A stretch of 64,000 bases of DNA from Stackebrandtia albiflava. GTDB lineage: Bacteria > Actinomycetota > Actinomycetes > Mycobacteriales > Micromonosporaceae. Made by a program: the position numbers and the translations under genes. The stretch lies in NCBI RefSeq assembly GCF_007994225.1, contig NZ_VLLL01000010.1:1-64000 (forward strand), in the 5' to 3' direction. The notes under the pieces are model-generated. The model did not search any database and was not told where the DNA came from. It was given only the letters and a program-made list of their open reading frames with translations. Positions 52,265 to 60,806 of the stretch are shown in pieces (the first letter of the stretch is position 1; each line of letters begins with the position of its first letter).

Positions 52265-52960
52265 TCAGTTCAGGGCGTGCCGGACCGCGTCCAGCACCTC
52301 GTCCACACCCGACCCCGCCTGCGTCACCGTCACCACGACCCGGCGGTCCGACATCCGGCGACGCGGATCCACCAGACCGTCCCGCACCGCCCGCAGCGCG
52401 TGATCCAACTGCGCCATCGCGTCACCGGTGCCGCCGCCGCGCAGCCACCGTCGCAACACGTGGTTGTGCGCCGCGACCACCGCCGCCGCCGACACCTCCG
52501 CCATCAACGGCGCGTCCGGGGAATCCGGGCTCGCCGAAGCCGACGGGTGCGCCAGCAGGTACTTCGTGAACAGCCGCTCGTAACGCGACACCACGGCGAT
52601 CTCCCGTTCCCGCAACGCCGGTACCTGCCGCAGCAACCGGTAACGTGCCACCGAGACCTCCGCCTCGGCCGCGTACATGCGCAACACCTCGCGGATCGCC
52701 CGGCACACCACGGTGATCGGTTCCTCGCCGTCGCCCTCGGCCTCCAACACCAGCGACACCTTCACCAGGGTGCTGTCGTGGTCGGGGAAGACCGCGTCCT
52801 CCTTGGTGGGGAAGTAGCGGAAGAACGTCCGCCGCGCCACCCCGGCCGCCGCCGCGATCTGATCCACAGTGGTCGAATCGTAGCCGTTCTCCGCGAACAG
52901 GCTCAACGCCGCAGCCGACAGAAGCCGCCGGGTCCGAGCCCGACCCGATACACCCACCAT
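52265..52960 (-). CDS. TetR-family transcription regulator
   Basis: This 231-residue protein has the N-terminal helix-turn-helix TVDQIAAAAGVARRTFFRYFPTKEDAVF (about residues 30-57) and an alpha-helical ligand-binding C-terminus. It lies 32 bases upstream of the CitE-like gene on the same strand, and divergent from the DMT-type transporter, so either may be its target. A -10-like TAGCCT lies 8 bases before the ATG. No clear palindromic operator was found. Confidence 0.9.
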   Translation of the reverse strand: MVGVSGRARTRRLLSAAALSLFAENGYDSTTVDQIAAAAGVARRTFFRYFPTKEDAVFPDHDSTLVKVSLVLEAEGDGEEPITVVCRAIREVLRMYAAEAEVSVARYRLLRQVPALREREIAVVSRYERLFTKYLLAHPSASASPDSPDAPLMAEVSAAAVVAAHNHVLRRWLRGGGTGDAMAQLDHALRAVRDGLVDPRRRMSDRRVVVTVTQAGSGVDEVLDAVRHALN

Positions 52961-53201
52961 GGGTCACCAGGCTACCGCCCGGCGACCGCGTCACCGCCAC
53001 CCCCCGGGGGTGCCCACCCGAGACCCGAAACCCCCCGTGACCTGCGGGCATCAGGGGCGACTCAGGGACACGTCAGGGTCACCGGTTCAGGGCCGCGACC
53101 GGGACGTTCCCCGATGTGCCGCGTCCCGATTTCGCCGAGGCTAACTGGCAGACACCCGAAGCCGACACGCTGTCGGCGGAGCCTCGACAAGGAGCCCACA
53201 G

Positions 53202-53240
53202 ATGCACCGCTCACCGCACTCGTCACGGCGGACACCGTGA
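53202..53240 (+). CDS. Short upstream reading frame (12 codons) coupled to the DMT-type gene
   Basis: ATG 53202 is preceded by AAGGAG at 7 bases, the best ribosome site in the region, and reads MHRSPHSSRRTP before TGA at 53238-53240. That stop overlaps the GTG start (53237) of the membrane protein as GTGA. It may be a translated leader that loads ribosomes onto the downstream gene. Alternatively the DNA has a frameshift and ATG 53202 is the ancestral start. Confidence 0.4.
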   Translation: MHRSPHSSRRTP

Positions 53241-54307
53241 CCTGGCAGGTGGTGGCCGCCGTCGTGGGAGCCTGGGCCATCGCCATCGGCGCCGCCGCCC
53301 AGGAACAACCCGCCACCGCCGCCTCCGGCCACGCCGTCGGAAGGCTCGGACTGGTGACCCAACTGCTCCGCAGCCCCCGCTGGCTGTGGGGCGGCGCGAT
53401 CACCGTCGCAGGGATGATCCTCCACCTGGCCGCCCTCACCAACGCACCACTGACCGTCATCCAACCACTGGGAATCAGCGGACTGCTGGTGGCGGTGTGG
53501 GTGTCGGCGCGGTGGCGGGCACGCCGCCTCACCCGCCTGGAGATCGCCGGAGCGATCGCCGTCACCGCCGGACTCACCGGACTCGTCGGCGCGCTCCCGC
53601 ACGACACCTCCACCGCGCCACGCATCGGCGACACCGAACTGCTGTGGCTGTCGGCGGTCATCGTGCCACTGTCACTGGTCACCACACTGTCGGCGGCACG
53701 CATGAGCCCACGCTGGCGGGCCGGGATCCTGGCCGCCGTCGCGGGCACCTGCTTCGGCGTCACCGCGGCACTGGTCAGGGTCGTCGCACACCGGCTCCCC
53801 GAAGACCCCGCACAACTGTGGCACTGGCGGACCGCCGTGGCGGTCTACCTGCTGTGCGTGGGCGGACTCCTCCTGCAGAACGCCTACCGCGCCGGCCACT
53901 TCGGAATGTCCTACTCACTGCTGTTGATCTCCGACCCCGTCGTGGCCGCGGCCGTCGGCGTCGTGTTCCTCGGCGAGGCACTTCCCGGCACCGTCCCCGG
54001 CGCCGTGGTCGCGACCGTCTCGGCGGTCGTGACCGCCGCGGGCGTCGCGGTGCTGGCCCGCCGGGCACGCGCACCCGGCGACCGGCCACTCGACCCGACC
54101 CACGTTCCCACCGATCCGTCCGTCAAGGAGTACCACGATGTTCGACCAGATGTCCCCAGTGCTGGACCAGCCCGTCCCGTCGTACCCGGCGCCGCCGACC
54201 GGAGGACGCCGAATCCTCATCGGCACCGACACCTACCCGCCGGACGTCAACGGCGCGGGCTACTTCACGCACCGGCTCGCCACCGGACTGGCGGAACGTG
54301 GCAATGA
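53237..54307 (+). CDS. DMT/EamA-type multi-pass membrane protein
   Basis: This protein is 356 residues as read, with about nine or ten hydrophobic helices: WQVVAAVVGAWAIAIGAAA, WLWGGAITVAGMILHLAAL, LLWLSAVIVPLSLVTTL, then AVVATVSAVVTAAGVAVLA. NAPLTVIQPLGISGLLVAV resembles drug/metabolite transporter homologues. The membrane part ends near residue 275. The frame then runs on without a stop for about 75 residues, 170 bases into the glycosyltransferase gene, as low-complexity Arg/His/Pro sequence. That tail is probably not conserved. Substrate unknown. Confidence 0.7.
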   Translation: MTWQVVAAVVGAWAIAIGAAAQEQPATAASGHAVGRLGLVTQLLRSPRWLWGGAITVAGMILHLAALTNAPLTVIQPLGISGLLVAVWVSARWRARRLTRLEIAGAIAVTAGLTGLVGALPHDTSTAPRIGDTELLWLSAVIVPLSLVTTLSAARMSPRWRAGILAAVAGTCFGVTAALVRVVAHRLPEDPAQLWHWRTAVAVYLLCVGGLLLQNAYRAGHFGMSYSLLLISDPVVAAAVGVVFLGEALPGTVPGAVVATVSAVVTAAGVAVLARRARAPGDRPLDPTHVPTDPSVKEYHDVRPDVPSAGPARPVVPGAADRRTPNPHRHRHLPAGRQRRGLLHAPARHRTGGTWQ

Positions 54308-55376
54308 CGTCCACGTCGTCGCGGTGTCCGACACCGGGAAGCCGTACCGGCACGACATGGACGGCGTCACCGTCCACCGGCTCCGCTCCCGTTCGGTCGT
54401 GGTCTACCCCGACCAGCGCGCGGTCCTGCCCGGCGGTACCTCCACGGCGGTGCAACGGATCTTCGACGAGGTGAAACCCGACGTCGCCCACCTGCAGTCC
54501 CACTTCGTGGTCGGACGCGCCTGCATGCGGGTCGCGCACCGCTCCGGCGTCCCCGTCGTCGCCACCAACCACTTCATGCCGGAGCCCCTGCTGTTCCACG
54601 TCCCGGTCCCGCAGCGGGTCCGCGACTGGGCGGCCACCCGGGCCTGGCACGACGCCGCCCGCTTCTTCGCCCGCGCCGACCACGTCACCACACCGACCCC
54701 GCTGGCGGCCAAGACCTTCGCCGACCGCGGCTTCGACGGAGACATCGACGCCGTCTCCTGCGGCATCGACCTCACCCGCTTCCGTCCCCGCGACACCGAC
54801 GCCGCCACCGCGCGCGCCCACTTCGGGCTGCCGGACCGCGCCACCGTCGTGTTCGTCGGGCGGCTCGACCAGGAGAAGCGCATCGACCAGCTCATCCGGG
54901 CGATGCCCGCGCTGCGCCGCCGCCACGACGTACAACTGGTGGTCGCCGGAGTCGGGCCCGCCCGCGAGAACCTGCTCGCGCTGGCCGCCGACCTCGGAGT
55001 GTCCCCCTACGTGCGGCTGCTCGGCTTCGTCCCCGACGAGGACCTGCCCCGCGTCTACCACACCGGCGACGTGTTCGCGATCGCCAGCGTCGCCGAACTC
55101 CAGTCGATCGTCACCCTGGAGGCGATGTCGTCCGGCCTGCCGGTCGTCGCCGCCGACGCCGTGGCCCTACCCCACCTCGTCACCGAGGGACACAACGGGC
55201 ACCTCTTCCCACCCGGCGACGTCGACGCACTCGGCCGCCACATCGACCGGATCCTCTCCGACCCGGCGACCGCCGCCGCCATGTCCGTCGCCGCGCGCCG
55301 CATGGCGTCCCGGCACGAGATCGCCGCGTCCCTGGCCCGCTTCGAAGCCATCTACGACGGACTGACGGGGCGGTGA
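54138..55376 (+). CDS. Group 1/family 4 glycosyltransferase
   Basis: This 412-residue GT-B enzyme has the N-terminal domain RRILIGTDTYPPDVNGAGYFTHRLATGLAERG and the C-terminal nucleotide-sugar domain VVFVGRLDQEKRIDQLIRAMP, VRLLGFVPDEDLP and LEAMSSGLPVVAADAVALPHLV (E-x7-E region). It resembles lipid or phosphatidylinositol mannosyltransferases. ATG 54138 has AAGGAG 7 bases upstream. The first 170 bases overlap the preceding membrane protein frame. The following DUF998 gene overlaps it by 4 bases. Confidence 0.9.
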   Translation: MFDQMSPVLDQPVPSYPAPPTGGRRILIGTDTYPPDVNGAGYFTHRLATGLAERGNDVHVVAVSDTGKPYRHDMDGVTVHRLRSRSVVVYPDQRAVLPGGTSTAVQRIFDEVKPDVAHLQSHFVVGRACMRVAHRSGVPVVATNHFMPEPLLFHVPVPQRVRDWAATRAWHDAARFFARADHVTTPTPLAAKTFADRGFDGDIDAVSCGIDLTRFRPRDTDAATARAHFGLPDRATVVFVGRLDQEKRIDQLIRAMPALRRRHDVQLVVAGVGPARENLLALAADLGVSPYVRLLGFVPDEDLPRVYHTGDVFAIASVAELQSIVTLEAMSSGLPVVAADAVALPHLVTEGHNGHLFPPGDVDALGRHIDRILSDPATAAAMSVAARRMASRHEIAASLARFEAIYDGLTGR

Positions 55377-56095
55377 CGGACATGACCGCACCACAACCGG
55401 CGGCACCGTGGCAGACCGTCGTCGCGGCGGTCGGCGGTGCCGCCGCGGCGGTCGGATTCCTCCTACTCCACCTCGTCATGGCCGACAGCGTCGACCCGAT
55501 GGTGCAACCCGTCAGCAGCTACGCGCTGCGGGCCCCCGGCTCGATCCTGTTCCCCCTGGGCACCCTCGGGCTGGCCGCGGGCTGCGCGGCACTGGCGGCC
55601 GCCGGCCTCGGACTCCCACGCCAGCGCCCGGTACGCGCACTACTGGGCCTCGCCGCCGTCCTACTGGTCCTCGTCGTGGTGTTCCGCACCGACACCGGAG
55701 ACACCGTCACCTCGACGGCGGGGGAGATACACCGCTGGTCGGCCGGAGCCGCGTTCGGCGCGCTGCTCCTGGCGGGACTGGCCGCCGACCGCGCGATGCG
55801 TTACACGACCGTGGACCCGTTCCTGCGGCGCCTGTCACGGGTGCTGGCGGGACTCAGCCTCGTCGCCCTGGCCCTGACCGCCCTCAACACCTTCCTACCG
55901 GAGTTCGCCGACGGCGCGAGCTGGCGGGGACTGCCGCAGCGGATACTGCTGGCCGTCGAGACCGGGCTCGTACTGTTGTTGGCCCGCCTACCGATGGCCG
56001 CCGAACCGCCGCCCCGGCCGCTCTCCTGGCTGCCGGAAGCCACCCCCGACGCCCGCCCCGTGGCCGTGGCACCGCGCGTCCCCGTCCGATCCTGA
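55373..56095 (+). CDS. DUF998 multi-pass membrane protein
   Basis: This 240-residue protein with about six membrane helices contains HLVMADSVDPMVQPVSSYALRAPGSILFPLG, the DUF998 pattern with conserved polar residues near helix 1, and DTGDTVTSTAGEIHRWSAGAAFG. GTG 55373 overlaps the glycosyltransferase stop (GTGA); ATG 55382 is an alternative. Function unknown; the operon context suggests a role with a membrane glycolipid. Confidence 0.82.
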   Translation: MTDMTAPQPAAPWQTVVAAVGGAAAAVGFLLLHLVMADSVDPMVQPVSSYALRAPGSILFPLGTLGLAAGCAALAAAGLGLPRQRPVRALLGLAAVLLVLVVVFRTDTGDTVTSTAGEIHRWSAGAAFGALLLAGLAADRAMRYTTVDPFLRRLSRVLAGLSLVALALTALNTFLPEFADGASWRGLPQRILLAVETGLVLLLARLPMAAEPPPRPLSWLPEATPDARPVAVAPRVPVRS

Positions 56096-56203
56096 CCCCG
56101 CCGGCCCGACCGCCGGCGGGGCAGGTCACCGCCGGTCACTCTGATGCGAAAGTGTGGCTGTTCCAGCGTGGCGGCCCCGCCACCGGCGCATTACCATCAG
56201 GCA

Positions 56204-57160
56204 ATGGCCTCCGACCCCGCACTCCATGTCGTCAGTGACGTGCACGGGCACTACGACGCGCTCGTGGCGGCGCTGGGCGACGCCGGCCTCGTCGACGGCT
56301 CCGGTCACTGGAGCGGCGGCAACGCCCGGCTGTGGTTCCTGGGCGACCTGTTCGACCGGGGCACCGACGGTACCGCGGTCGTCGACCTGATCATGCGGCT
56401 CGCCGACGAGGCCGAGGGCGACGGCGGGCTGGTCGACAGCCTGCTCGGCAACCACGAGGTCCTCATGCTGGGGGCGCGCCGGTTCGGCGACGACGACTTC
56501 GCCGACGAGGACGGCAACTCCCGCAACTTCATGATGTGGTGGCATCTCAACGGAGGTCAGGACGACGACGTCGCCCGCCTGACCGACAAGCAGATCAACT
56601 GGCTCCAGAACCGCAAGGTCATGACCTACGCCGCCGACCACCTGCTCGTGCACACCGACACGGTGGAGTACGCCGCGTACGGCCGCAGCATCACGGCGGT
56701 CAATCGCGCCGTCCGCAAGATCGTCAAGTCAGCCGACCACGAGAAGTGGTGGATGCTGTTCCGGAGGCTGACGATCCGTCACCGCTACGAGGCCGAGGAC
56801 GGTGCCGTGCAGGCCGCCGCCATGCTCGACTGCTTCGGCGGCAGCCAGATCGTCCACGGCCACAGCACCATCCCCGACCGGCTGGGGATCCCCGGCGACC
56901 AGGTCGTGGGACCCCGCCGGTACTGCGAGGCCCTGGCGCTGTGCGTCGACGGCGGCATATACCAGGGCGGCCCCTGCCTGGTGGTGTCGCTCCCGGTCGA
57001 TCCCGCGCTGCTGCAACCCGACCCGTCACCGACGTCGCCCGACACCGCCGCGGAGCCGGAAGGGGAGACCCGCCGGTCGAACTTCGAGGGTGAGGGCGGG
57101 GCCGACACCGACGCCGTCACCGCGGCGGCGTTGGAGGTGGCGACCTCCGACGCCGATTGA
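56204..57160 (+). CDS. Calcineurin-like metallophosphoesterase
   Basis: This 318-residue protein has the four metallophosphatase blocks: VVSDVHGHYDALVAAL (residues 9-24), WFLGDLFDRGTDG, SLLGNHEVLML and IVHGHSTI. This arrangement matches the PPP-type serine/threonine phosphatase or bis-tetraphosphatase branch. The tail after residue 285 is acidic and disordered. A -10-like TACCAT lies 6 bases before the ATG (leaderless). Confidence 0.92.
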   Translation: MASDPALHVVSDVHGHYDALVAALGDAGLVDGSGHWSGGNARLWFLGDLFDRGTDGTAVVDLIMRLADEAEGDGGLVDSLLGNHEVLMLGARRFGDDDFADEDGNSRNFMMWWHLNGGQDDDVARLTDKQINWLQNRKVMTYAADHLLVHTDTVEYAAYGRSITAVNRAVRKIVKSADHEKWWMLFRRLTIRHRYEAEDGAVQAAAMLDCFGGSQIVHGHSTIPDRLGIPGDQVVGPRRYCEALALCVDGGIYQGGPCLVVSLPVDPALLQPDPSPTSPDTAAEPEGETRRSNFEGEGGADTDAVTAAALEVATSDAD

Positions 57161-57163
57161 GAT

Positions 57164-57187
57164 GTCGCCCCGCCGTGGCGGGGCGAC
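57164..57187 (+). terminator. Terminator after the metallophosphoesterase gene
   Basis: A 10-bp perfect stem (57164-57173 with 57178-57187, loop CGTG) begins 3 bases after the stop codon. Confidence 0.8.
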
Positions 57188-57432
57188 GTGTCCGTTCAGA
57201 GGCCGTCTTCGACCTTGCTGTCCTGCTGTGCGTCGCCCGATCGGCGCCTCGCGGCGTTGTCGCAGGCAGCGCCGCTGAAAGACCGGTGCATACAACACCG
57301 GTATGTACGGACCCTCCAGAGCATTGCGTCCTCCGCTTGCGAACGCACTCGACCAGACACCGCTCGCGACGAACGAGGACCAGAGACAGCCTCTGCGACA
57401 CCCGCCCGGTGTCGCCGCGCGACGTTAGTCTG
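57188..57432. other. Gap between the terminator and the hairpin array
   Basis: No supported gene. A minus-strand frame 57196-57450 ends in SKVEDGL but has no ribosome site or recognisable domain. TAGTCT at 57426-57431 could be a -10 box for the array, but no -35 is visible. Confidence 0.35.
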
Positions 57433-57691
57433 GACGGGGGAAGCCCCCACCGGCTTCCCCCGTCACTCTCATCCGGTGACGGATCGGGGAGACCCCCACC
57501 GGTCTCCCCGATCACCCCACCCGGAGCACCCCTCCCGGTCCCACCGACCGGAGCGATGCTCCATCGGTCGGAGAAGGCGGTCCCACCTGCCTTCCCGACC
57601 GTCCCACCCGGAGAGTCCCGCGCGGCCCCCACCGGCCGCCGGACCCTCCCCGGCGGATCGGGGGAGTCCCCACCGGCTGCCCCGGTCCGCC
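57433..57691. ncRNA. Array of six hairpins with invariant CCCACC apical loop
   Basis: CCCACC lies at the tip of six consecutive stems, at 57446, 57495, 57540, 57582, 57628 and 57669 (spacing 41-49). Stem A pairs 57433-57445 with 57452-57464 (13 perfect bp). Stem B pairs 57482-57494 with 57501-57513 (13 perfect bp). Stem C pairs 57535-57540 with 57546-57551, plus an outer 57523-57528 with 57557-57562. Stem D pairs 57566-57571 and 57573-57578 with 57589-57600. Stem E pairs 57622-57627 with 57634-57639, with an imperfect outer part. Stem F pairs 57652-57663 with 57680-57691, including one G-T pair. Stem sequences differ while pairing is kept. Two more CCCACC copies (57516, 57603) lie in linkers and continue as CGGAG. 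Strand and transcription are unknown; read from the other strand the loops are GGTGGG. Confidence 0.65.
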
Positions 57692-57718
57692 AGTCGAGCG
57701 AAGTCCTCGCGCGCGATG

Positions 57719-58027
57719 TCAGTAGAACCGCGCGGTGTAGATCCTCCCGTTCCGCACCCACGCCAGGTGCAACGCGGCGAACATGTCACCGAGTATGTCC
57801 TCATCGGACAGGCCGTACGTCTTGGCGACGCAGCTGCCCCGGTAGTGCCACAACAGGCCGGCACGAACCTCGTCGGCGCCGGCGGTGTGCCTTCCACACG
57901 GGAGGCCACACCGGTAGACCGGGCCGTCCGGAGCCGTGTCGATCGACATCGTCTGGTGGCAGGAGGAACTCCACAACTTGTCCGCGGTGGCCAAGTCCAG
58001 CAATGCCGGGGAGTGTCGTTCGACCAT
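57719..58027 (-). CDS. Hypothetical protein
   Basis: This 102-residue protein, MVERHSPALLDLATADKLWSSSC at the start and DEDILGDMFAALHLAWVRNGRIYTARFY at the end, has five Cys residues but no recognised domain. Starts at 58042 or 58150 are possible; 58027 gives the most protein-like N-terminus. On the minus strand its 3' side runs straight into the CCCACC hairpin array, which could be its 3' untranslated region. Confidence 0.5.
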   Translation of the reverse strand: MVERHSPALLDLATADKLWSSSCHQTMSIDTAPDGPVYRCGLPCGRHTAGADEVRAGLLWHYRGSCVAKTYGLSDEDILGDMFAALHLAWVRNGRIYTARFY

Positions 58028-58487
58028 GGCACCAAATCCCATCTGGTCAGGCGCGGAACCCGTCGGCCGGAGCCGACCGGTCGCTGAGAAACGGCGAAAC
58101 GGTGAATCTGTCCGGGTGCCGCGCCGCGCCGAAGAGCCGTGGGATCGCATCAGGACGATGCGGAACCGGCCGGCTCAGTGGACGAACGCCGCCGCACGAA
58201 TCGGTATATGCGGATCGTAGTCAACTGTTCCTTCACTTGTCGTGCATTGTCACACCCATCATACTATGCATCGACGCCGGGCAGATGCACGTGCATGGGC
58301 GCGTGCAGGCGCACAATCGCGATATGCCACTCTAATGGGTGACCAGAGATGGGACGTCGCCCGGCGCCACCAGGTCACCGCGGCCGTGAGCCTGCCCTTC
58401 CCGCCCGGAAGGGCCACGGCGGCAACGACTCCGGCGCGACCGGGCGACGTGGCTGGTCAACCGCATCTCAATTGGAAGGAACCACCG
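58028..58487. other. Gap upstream of the DUF397 gene with promoter-like and palindromic DNA
   Basis: An AT-rich island (58200-58275) contains TTGTCG, 17 bases, CATACT on the plus strand as a candidate promoter for the DUF397 gene. A perfect 12-bp palindrome ATGCACGTGCAT lies at 58285-58296, just downstream of it, and could be an operator. No gene seen. Confidence 0.4.
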
Positions 58488-58730
58488 ATGAGCGAGTTCT
58501 ACAACGGCATCCCGGCGGGCGACCTGCCGTCCACCGTGGTCTGGCAGAAGAGCGGCCGCAGCAACCCCAGCGGCAACTGCGTCGAGATGACCGCGCTGCC
58601 CACCGAAGGCACCGTCGCGGTCCGCAACTCCCGCGACCCGCACGGGCCCGCCCTCGTCTACACCGTCGACGAGATCACCGCGTTCGTCCAGGGCGCCAAG
58701 GACGGCGACTTCGACAACCTGATCCGCTGA
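58488..58730 (+). CDS. DUF397 protein
   Basis: This 80-residue protein begins MSEFYNGIPAGDLPSTVVWQKSGRSNPSGNCVEM, with the DUF397 motifs W-x-K-S, G-N-C-V-E, VAVRNSRDPHGPAL and a final ITAFVQGAKDGDFDN. AAGGA lies 7 bases upstream of the ATG. It is followed by an XRE/Scr1-type gene in the same direction, the reverse order of the pair at 41-42 kb. Confidence 0.9.
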   Translation: MSEFYNGIPAGDLPSTVVWQKSGRSNPSGNCVEMTALPTEGTVAVRNSRDPHGPALVYTVDEITAFVQGAKDGDFDNLIR

Positions 58731-58967
58731 CCCGACCCGGCCGGCCGGTCAGGTGGGACGGTCGGCCGGGCCACCGCCCGGGTTCCGAGGCGCCCGCGAC
58801 GCCTCGGAATCCGGGCGCAACCCTCCGCAGGCTCCCGTCGGTCCGATGAAGCACGGTTCGGTTACCTTTGGTCTGAAACGTCAGACGTCCCGGATAGCCT
58901 GTCGGCGTGACATGCTTGATCGAGGAAGTACACATTCAGGGATAGCCGAAACTCCGGAGGTCGGGAA

Positions 58968-59852
58968 GTGACAACGCCTTCTCCAGGGAGCGCCACTCCC
59001 GGAGGGCCGACCGCGCTGCGGATGTTGCTGGGCGCCCACCTCCGCAGGCTCCGCGAGGAGAAGGGCATCACCCGGGGAGAGGCCGGTTGGGAGATCCGGT
59101 CGTCCGAATCAAAGATCAGCCGCCTGGAACTGGGCCGGGTCAGCTTCAAGGTCCGCGACGTCGAGGACCTGCTCACCCTCTACGGCGTCGAGGAACCCGC
59201 CGAACGCTTCCGCTGGATCGAACTGGCAAAAGAGGCCAACAACCCCGGCTGGTGGCACCGCTTCGGCGACGTCCTGCCCAACTGGTTCCAGTCCTATCTC
59301 GGCCTGGAGGCCACCGCCACACTCATCCGCACGTACGAGTTCCAGTTCATCCCCGGACTCCTCCAGACCAAGGACTACGCGCGCGGCGTCGTCCTACTCG
59401 GCCACGGCTACGCCGGACGCGCCGAGATCGATCACCGGGTGGAACTGCGCGAATCCCGGCAGAAGATCCTCACCCGCGTGGATCCGCCCCGGTTCTGGTG
59501 TGTCGTCGACGAAGCCGCCCTGCGCCGCCCGATCGGGGGGCGCGCCGTCATGCGCGCCCAACTCCAGTCGCTCATCGAGCACTGCTCACTGCCCAACGTC
59601 CGCATCCAGGTCATCCCGTTCTCGGCGGGCGGCCACTCGGCGGCGGGCGGCGCGTACACGATCCTGCGGTTCGCCGACCCGGACCTGCCGGACATCGTGT
59701 ACCTCGAACAGCTCACCAGCGCGCTCTACCTCGACAAGCCCGACGACGTCGACGAGTACACCGCCTCGATGGAGTCGCTGTGCGTGCAGGCGACCGAGCC
59801 GGACCAGACGCCGGCCATCCTGCGCGGCATCATCGACGAGCTGTACAGCTGA
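58968..59852 (+). CDS. XRE-family regulator of the Scr1/DUF5753 type
   Basis: This 294-residue protein has helix-turn-helix LRRLREEKGITRGEAGWEIRSSESKISRLELGR (about residues 25-57) and the C-terminal domain with YEFQFIPGLLQTKDYARGVV, then FRFADPDLP-type sequence LRFADPDLPDIVYLEQLTSALYL. GTG 58968 follows a GGGAAG-type site. It presumably works with the DUF397 protein immediately upstream, and lies tail-to-tail with a PF04672 methyltransferase. Confidence 0.88.
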   Translation: MTTPSPGSATPGGPTALRMLLGAHLRRLREEKGITRGEAGWEIRSSESKISRLELGRVSFKVRDVEDLLTLYGVEEPAERFRWIELAKEANNPGWWHRFGDVLPNWFQSYLGLEATATLIRTYEFQFIPGLLQTKDYARGVVLLGHGYAGRAEIDHRVELRESRQKILTRVDPPRFWCVVDEAALRRPIGGRAVMRAQLQSLIEHCSLPNVRIQVIPFSAGGHSAAGGAYTILRFADPDLPDIVYLEQLTSALYLDKPDDVDEYTASMESLCVQATEPDQTPAILRGIIDELYS

Positions 59853-59960
59853 CCCGATCCCGCATCCCGCGGCCGTGCCCGCGCACCGGCCACACCACCG
59901 GATCCCGGAGCACACGAAGGGTGGGTACGCGGCCCGACCGCGCACCCACCCCCACTCGAA

Positions 59961-60806
59961 TCACGCCTTGTAGGCGATGCCCGCCATCATGATCCGCTGG
60001 TACGGTTCCAGTTCGGTCAACTCCGGCACCCTCCGGTCCGGCTCCTCGGGGAACCAGCGCGACACGAAGTCCAGGCCCGGGGGGATGAGCGGTAGACCGA
60101 GGAAGTGCTGCTCGATACGTTCCGGCGTGCGCACCCACCCGTTGCCGAGGCTCTCCAGGCCGGCGCGTTCGATCGCCTTCTGGTGCGGCTCGCCGGTGTC
60201 ACCGAAGTCGGTGATGAACAGGTAGCTGCCGGGCGCGGTGGCGTCCATCAGGGTCCGGACCCACTCGTCCGGCTGCTCGTCGTCGTGGAAGTGCATGTGG
60301 AGTCCGACGACCATCAACGCCATCGGGCGGTCGAAGTCGAGCACCCGCCGCACCTCGTCGTCGGCCAGGATCTCCTCCGGCCGCCGCAGGTCGGCCGTGA
60401 TCACCGTCGTGGATTCGTTGGTGGCCAACAGGGCCCGGCCGTGGGCCAAGACGATGGGGTCGTTGTCGACGTACACGACCTTGGCGTCCGGGTTGATCTC
60501 CTGGGCGGCCTCATGGGTGTTCTTCACCGTCGGCAGGCCACTGCCGATGTCGAGGAACTGGTCTATACCGGCCTTCCGGGCCAGGTACTGCACGCCGCGG
60601 ACCAGGCCGGCCCGGTTGTCGAGCGCGACCTTCCCGGCCTCGGGCACGTGCTTGAGGTAGATGTCGGCGCCGACCCGGTCGGCCGCGAAGTTGTCCTTGC
60701 CCCCGAGCAAGGCGTCGTACACCCGCGCGATCGTCGGTTGCGAGATGTCGAAGTCCGGTTTGTAGCCCGGGTCGCCTACTGGCGTCGTCCCTTCGGTTGC
60801 GGTCAT
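59961..60806 (-). CDS. SAM-dependent methyltransferase of the PF04672 family
   Basis: This 281-residue protein has DISQPTIARVYDALLGGKDNFAADR at the N-terminus. The SAM site is FLDIGSGLPTVKNTHEAAQ (about residues 78-96) with the acidic ribose-binding VVYVDNDPIVLAHGRALL. This actinobacterial family is frequently found beside XRE/DUF397 genes; its substrate is unknown. AGAGGG lies 6 bases before the ATG at 60806. Confidence 0.9.
   Translation of the reverse strand: MTATEGTTPVGDPGYKPDFDISQPTIARVYDALLGGKDNFAADRVGADIYLKHVPEAGKVALDNRAGLVRGVQYLARKAGIDQFLDIGSGLPTVKNTHEAAQEINPDAKVVYVDNDPIVLAHGRALLATNESTTVITADLRRPEEILADDEVRRVLDFDRPMALMVVGLHMHFHDDEQPDEWVRTLMDATAPGSYLFITDFGDTGEPHQKAIERAGLESLGNGWVRTPERIEQHFLGLPLIPPGLDFVSRWFPEEPDRRVPELTELEPYQRIMMAGIAYKA

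Noticed and set aside
53116-54474. 452-codon plus-strand frame overlapping the DMT and glycosyltransferase genes
   Set aside because: His/Arg-rich shadow frame without domains; the two overlapping genes have clear family features.
57196-57450. 84-codon minus-strand frame ending SKVEDGL
   Set aside because: No ribosome site, no recognisable domain and irregular codon use.
57433-57691. CRISPR array
   Set aside because: The repeated part is only six bases at hairpin tips, spacers are the stems, and no cas genes are present.
57157-58335. 392-codon plus-strand frame across the hairpin array
   Set aside because: Pro/Arg/Ser-rich with no ribosome site. The DNA is better explained by the repeated hairpins.
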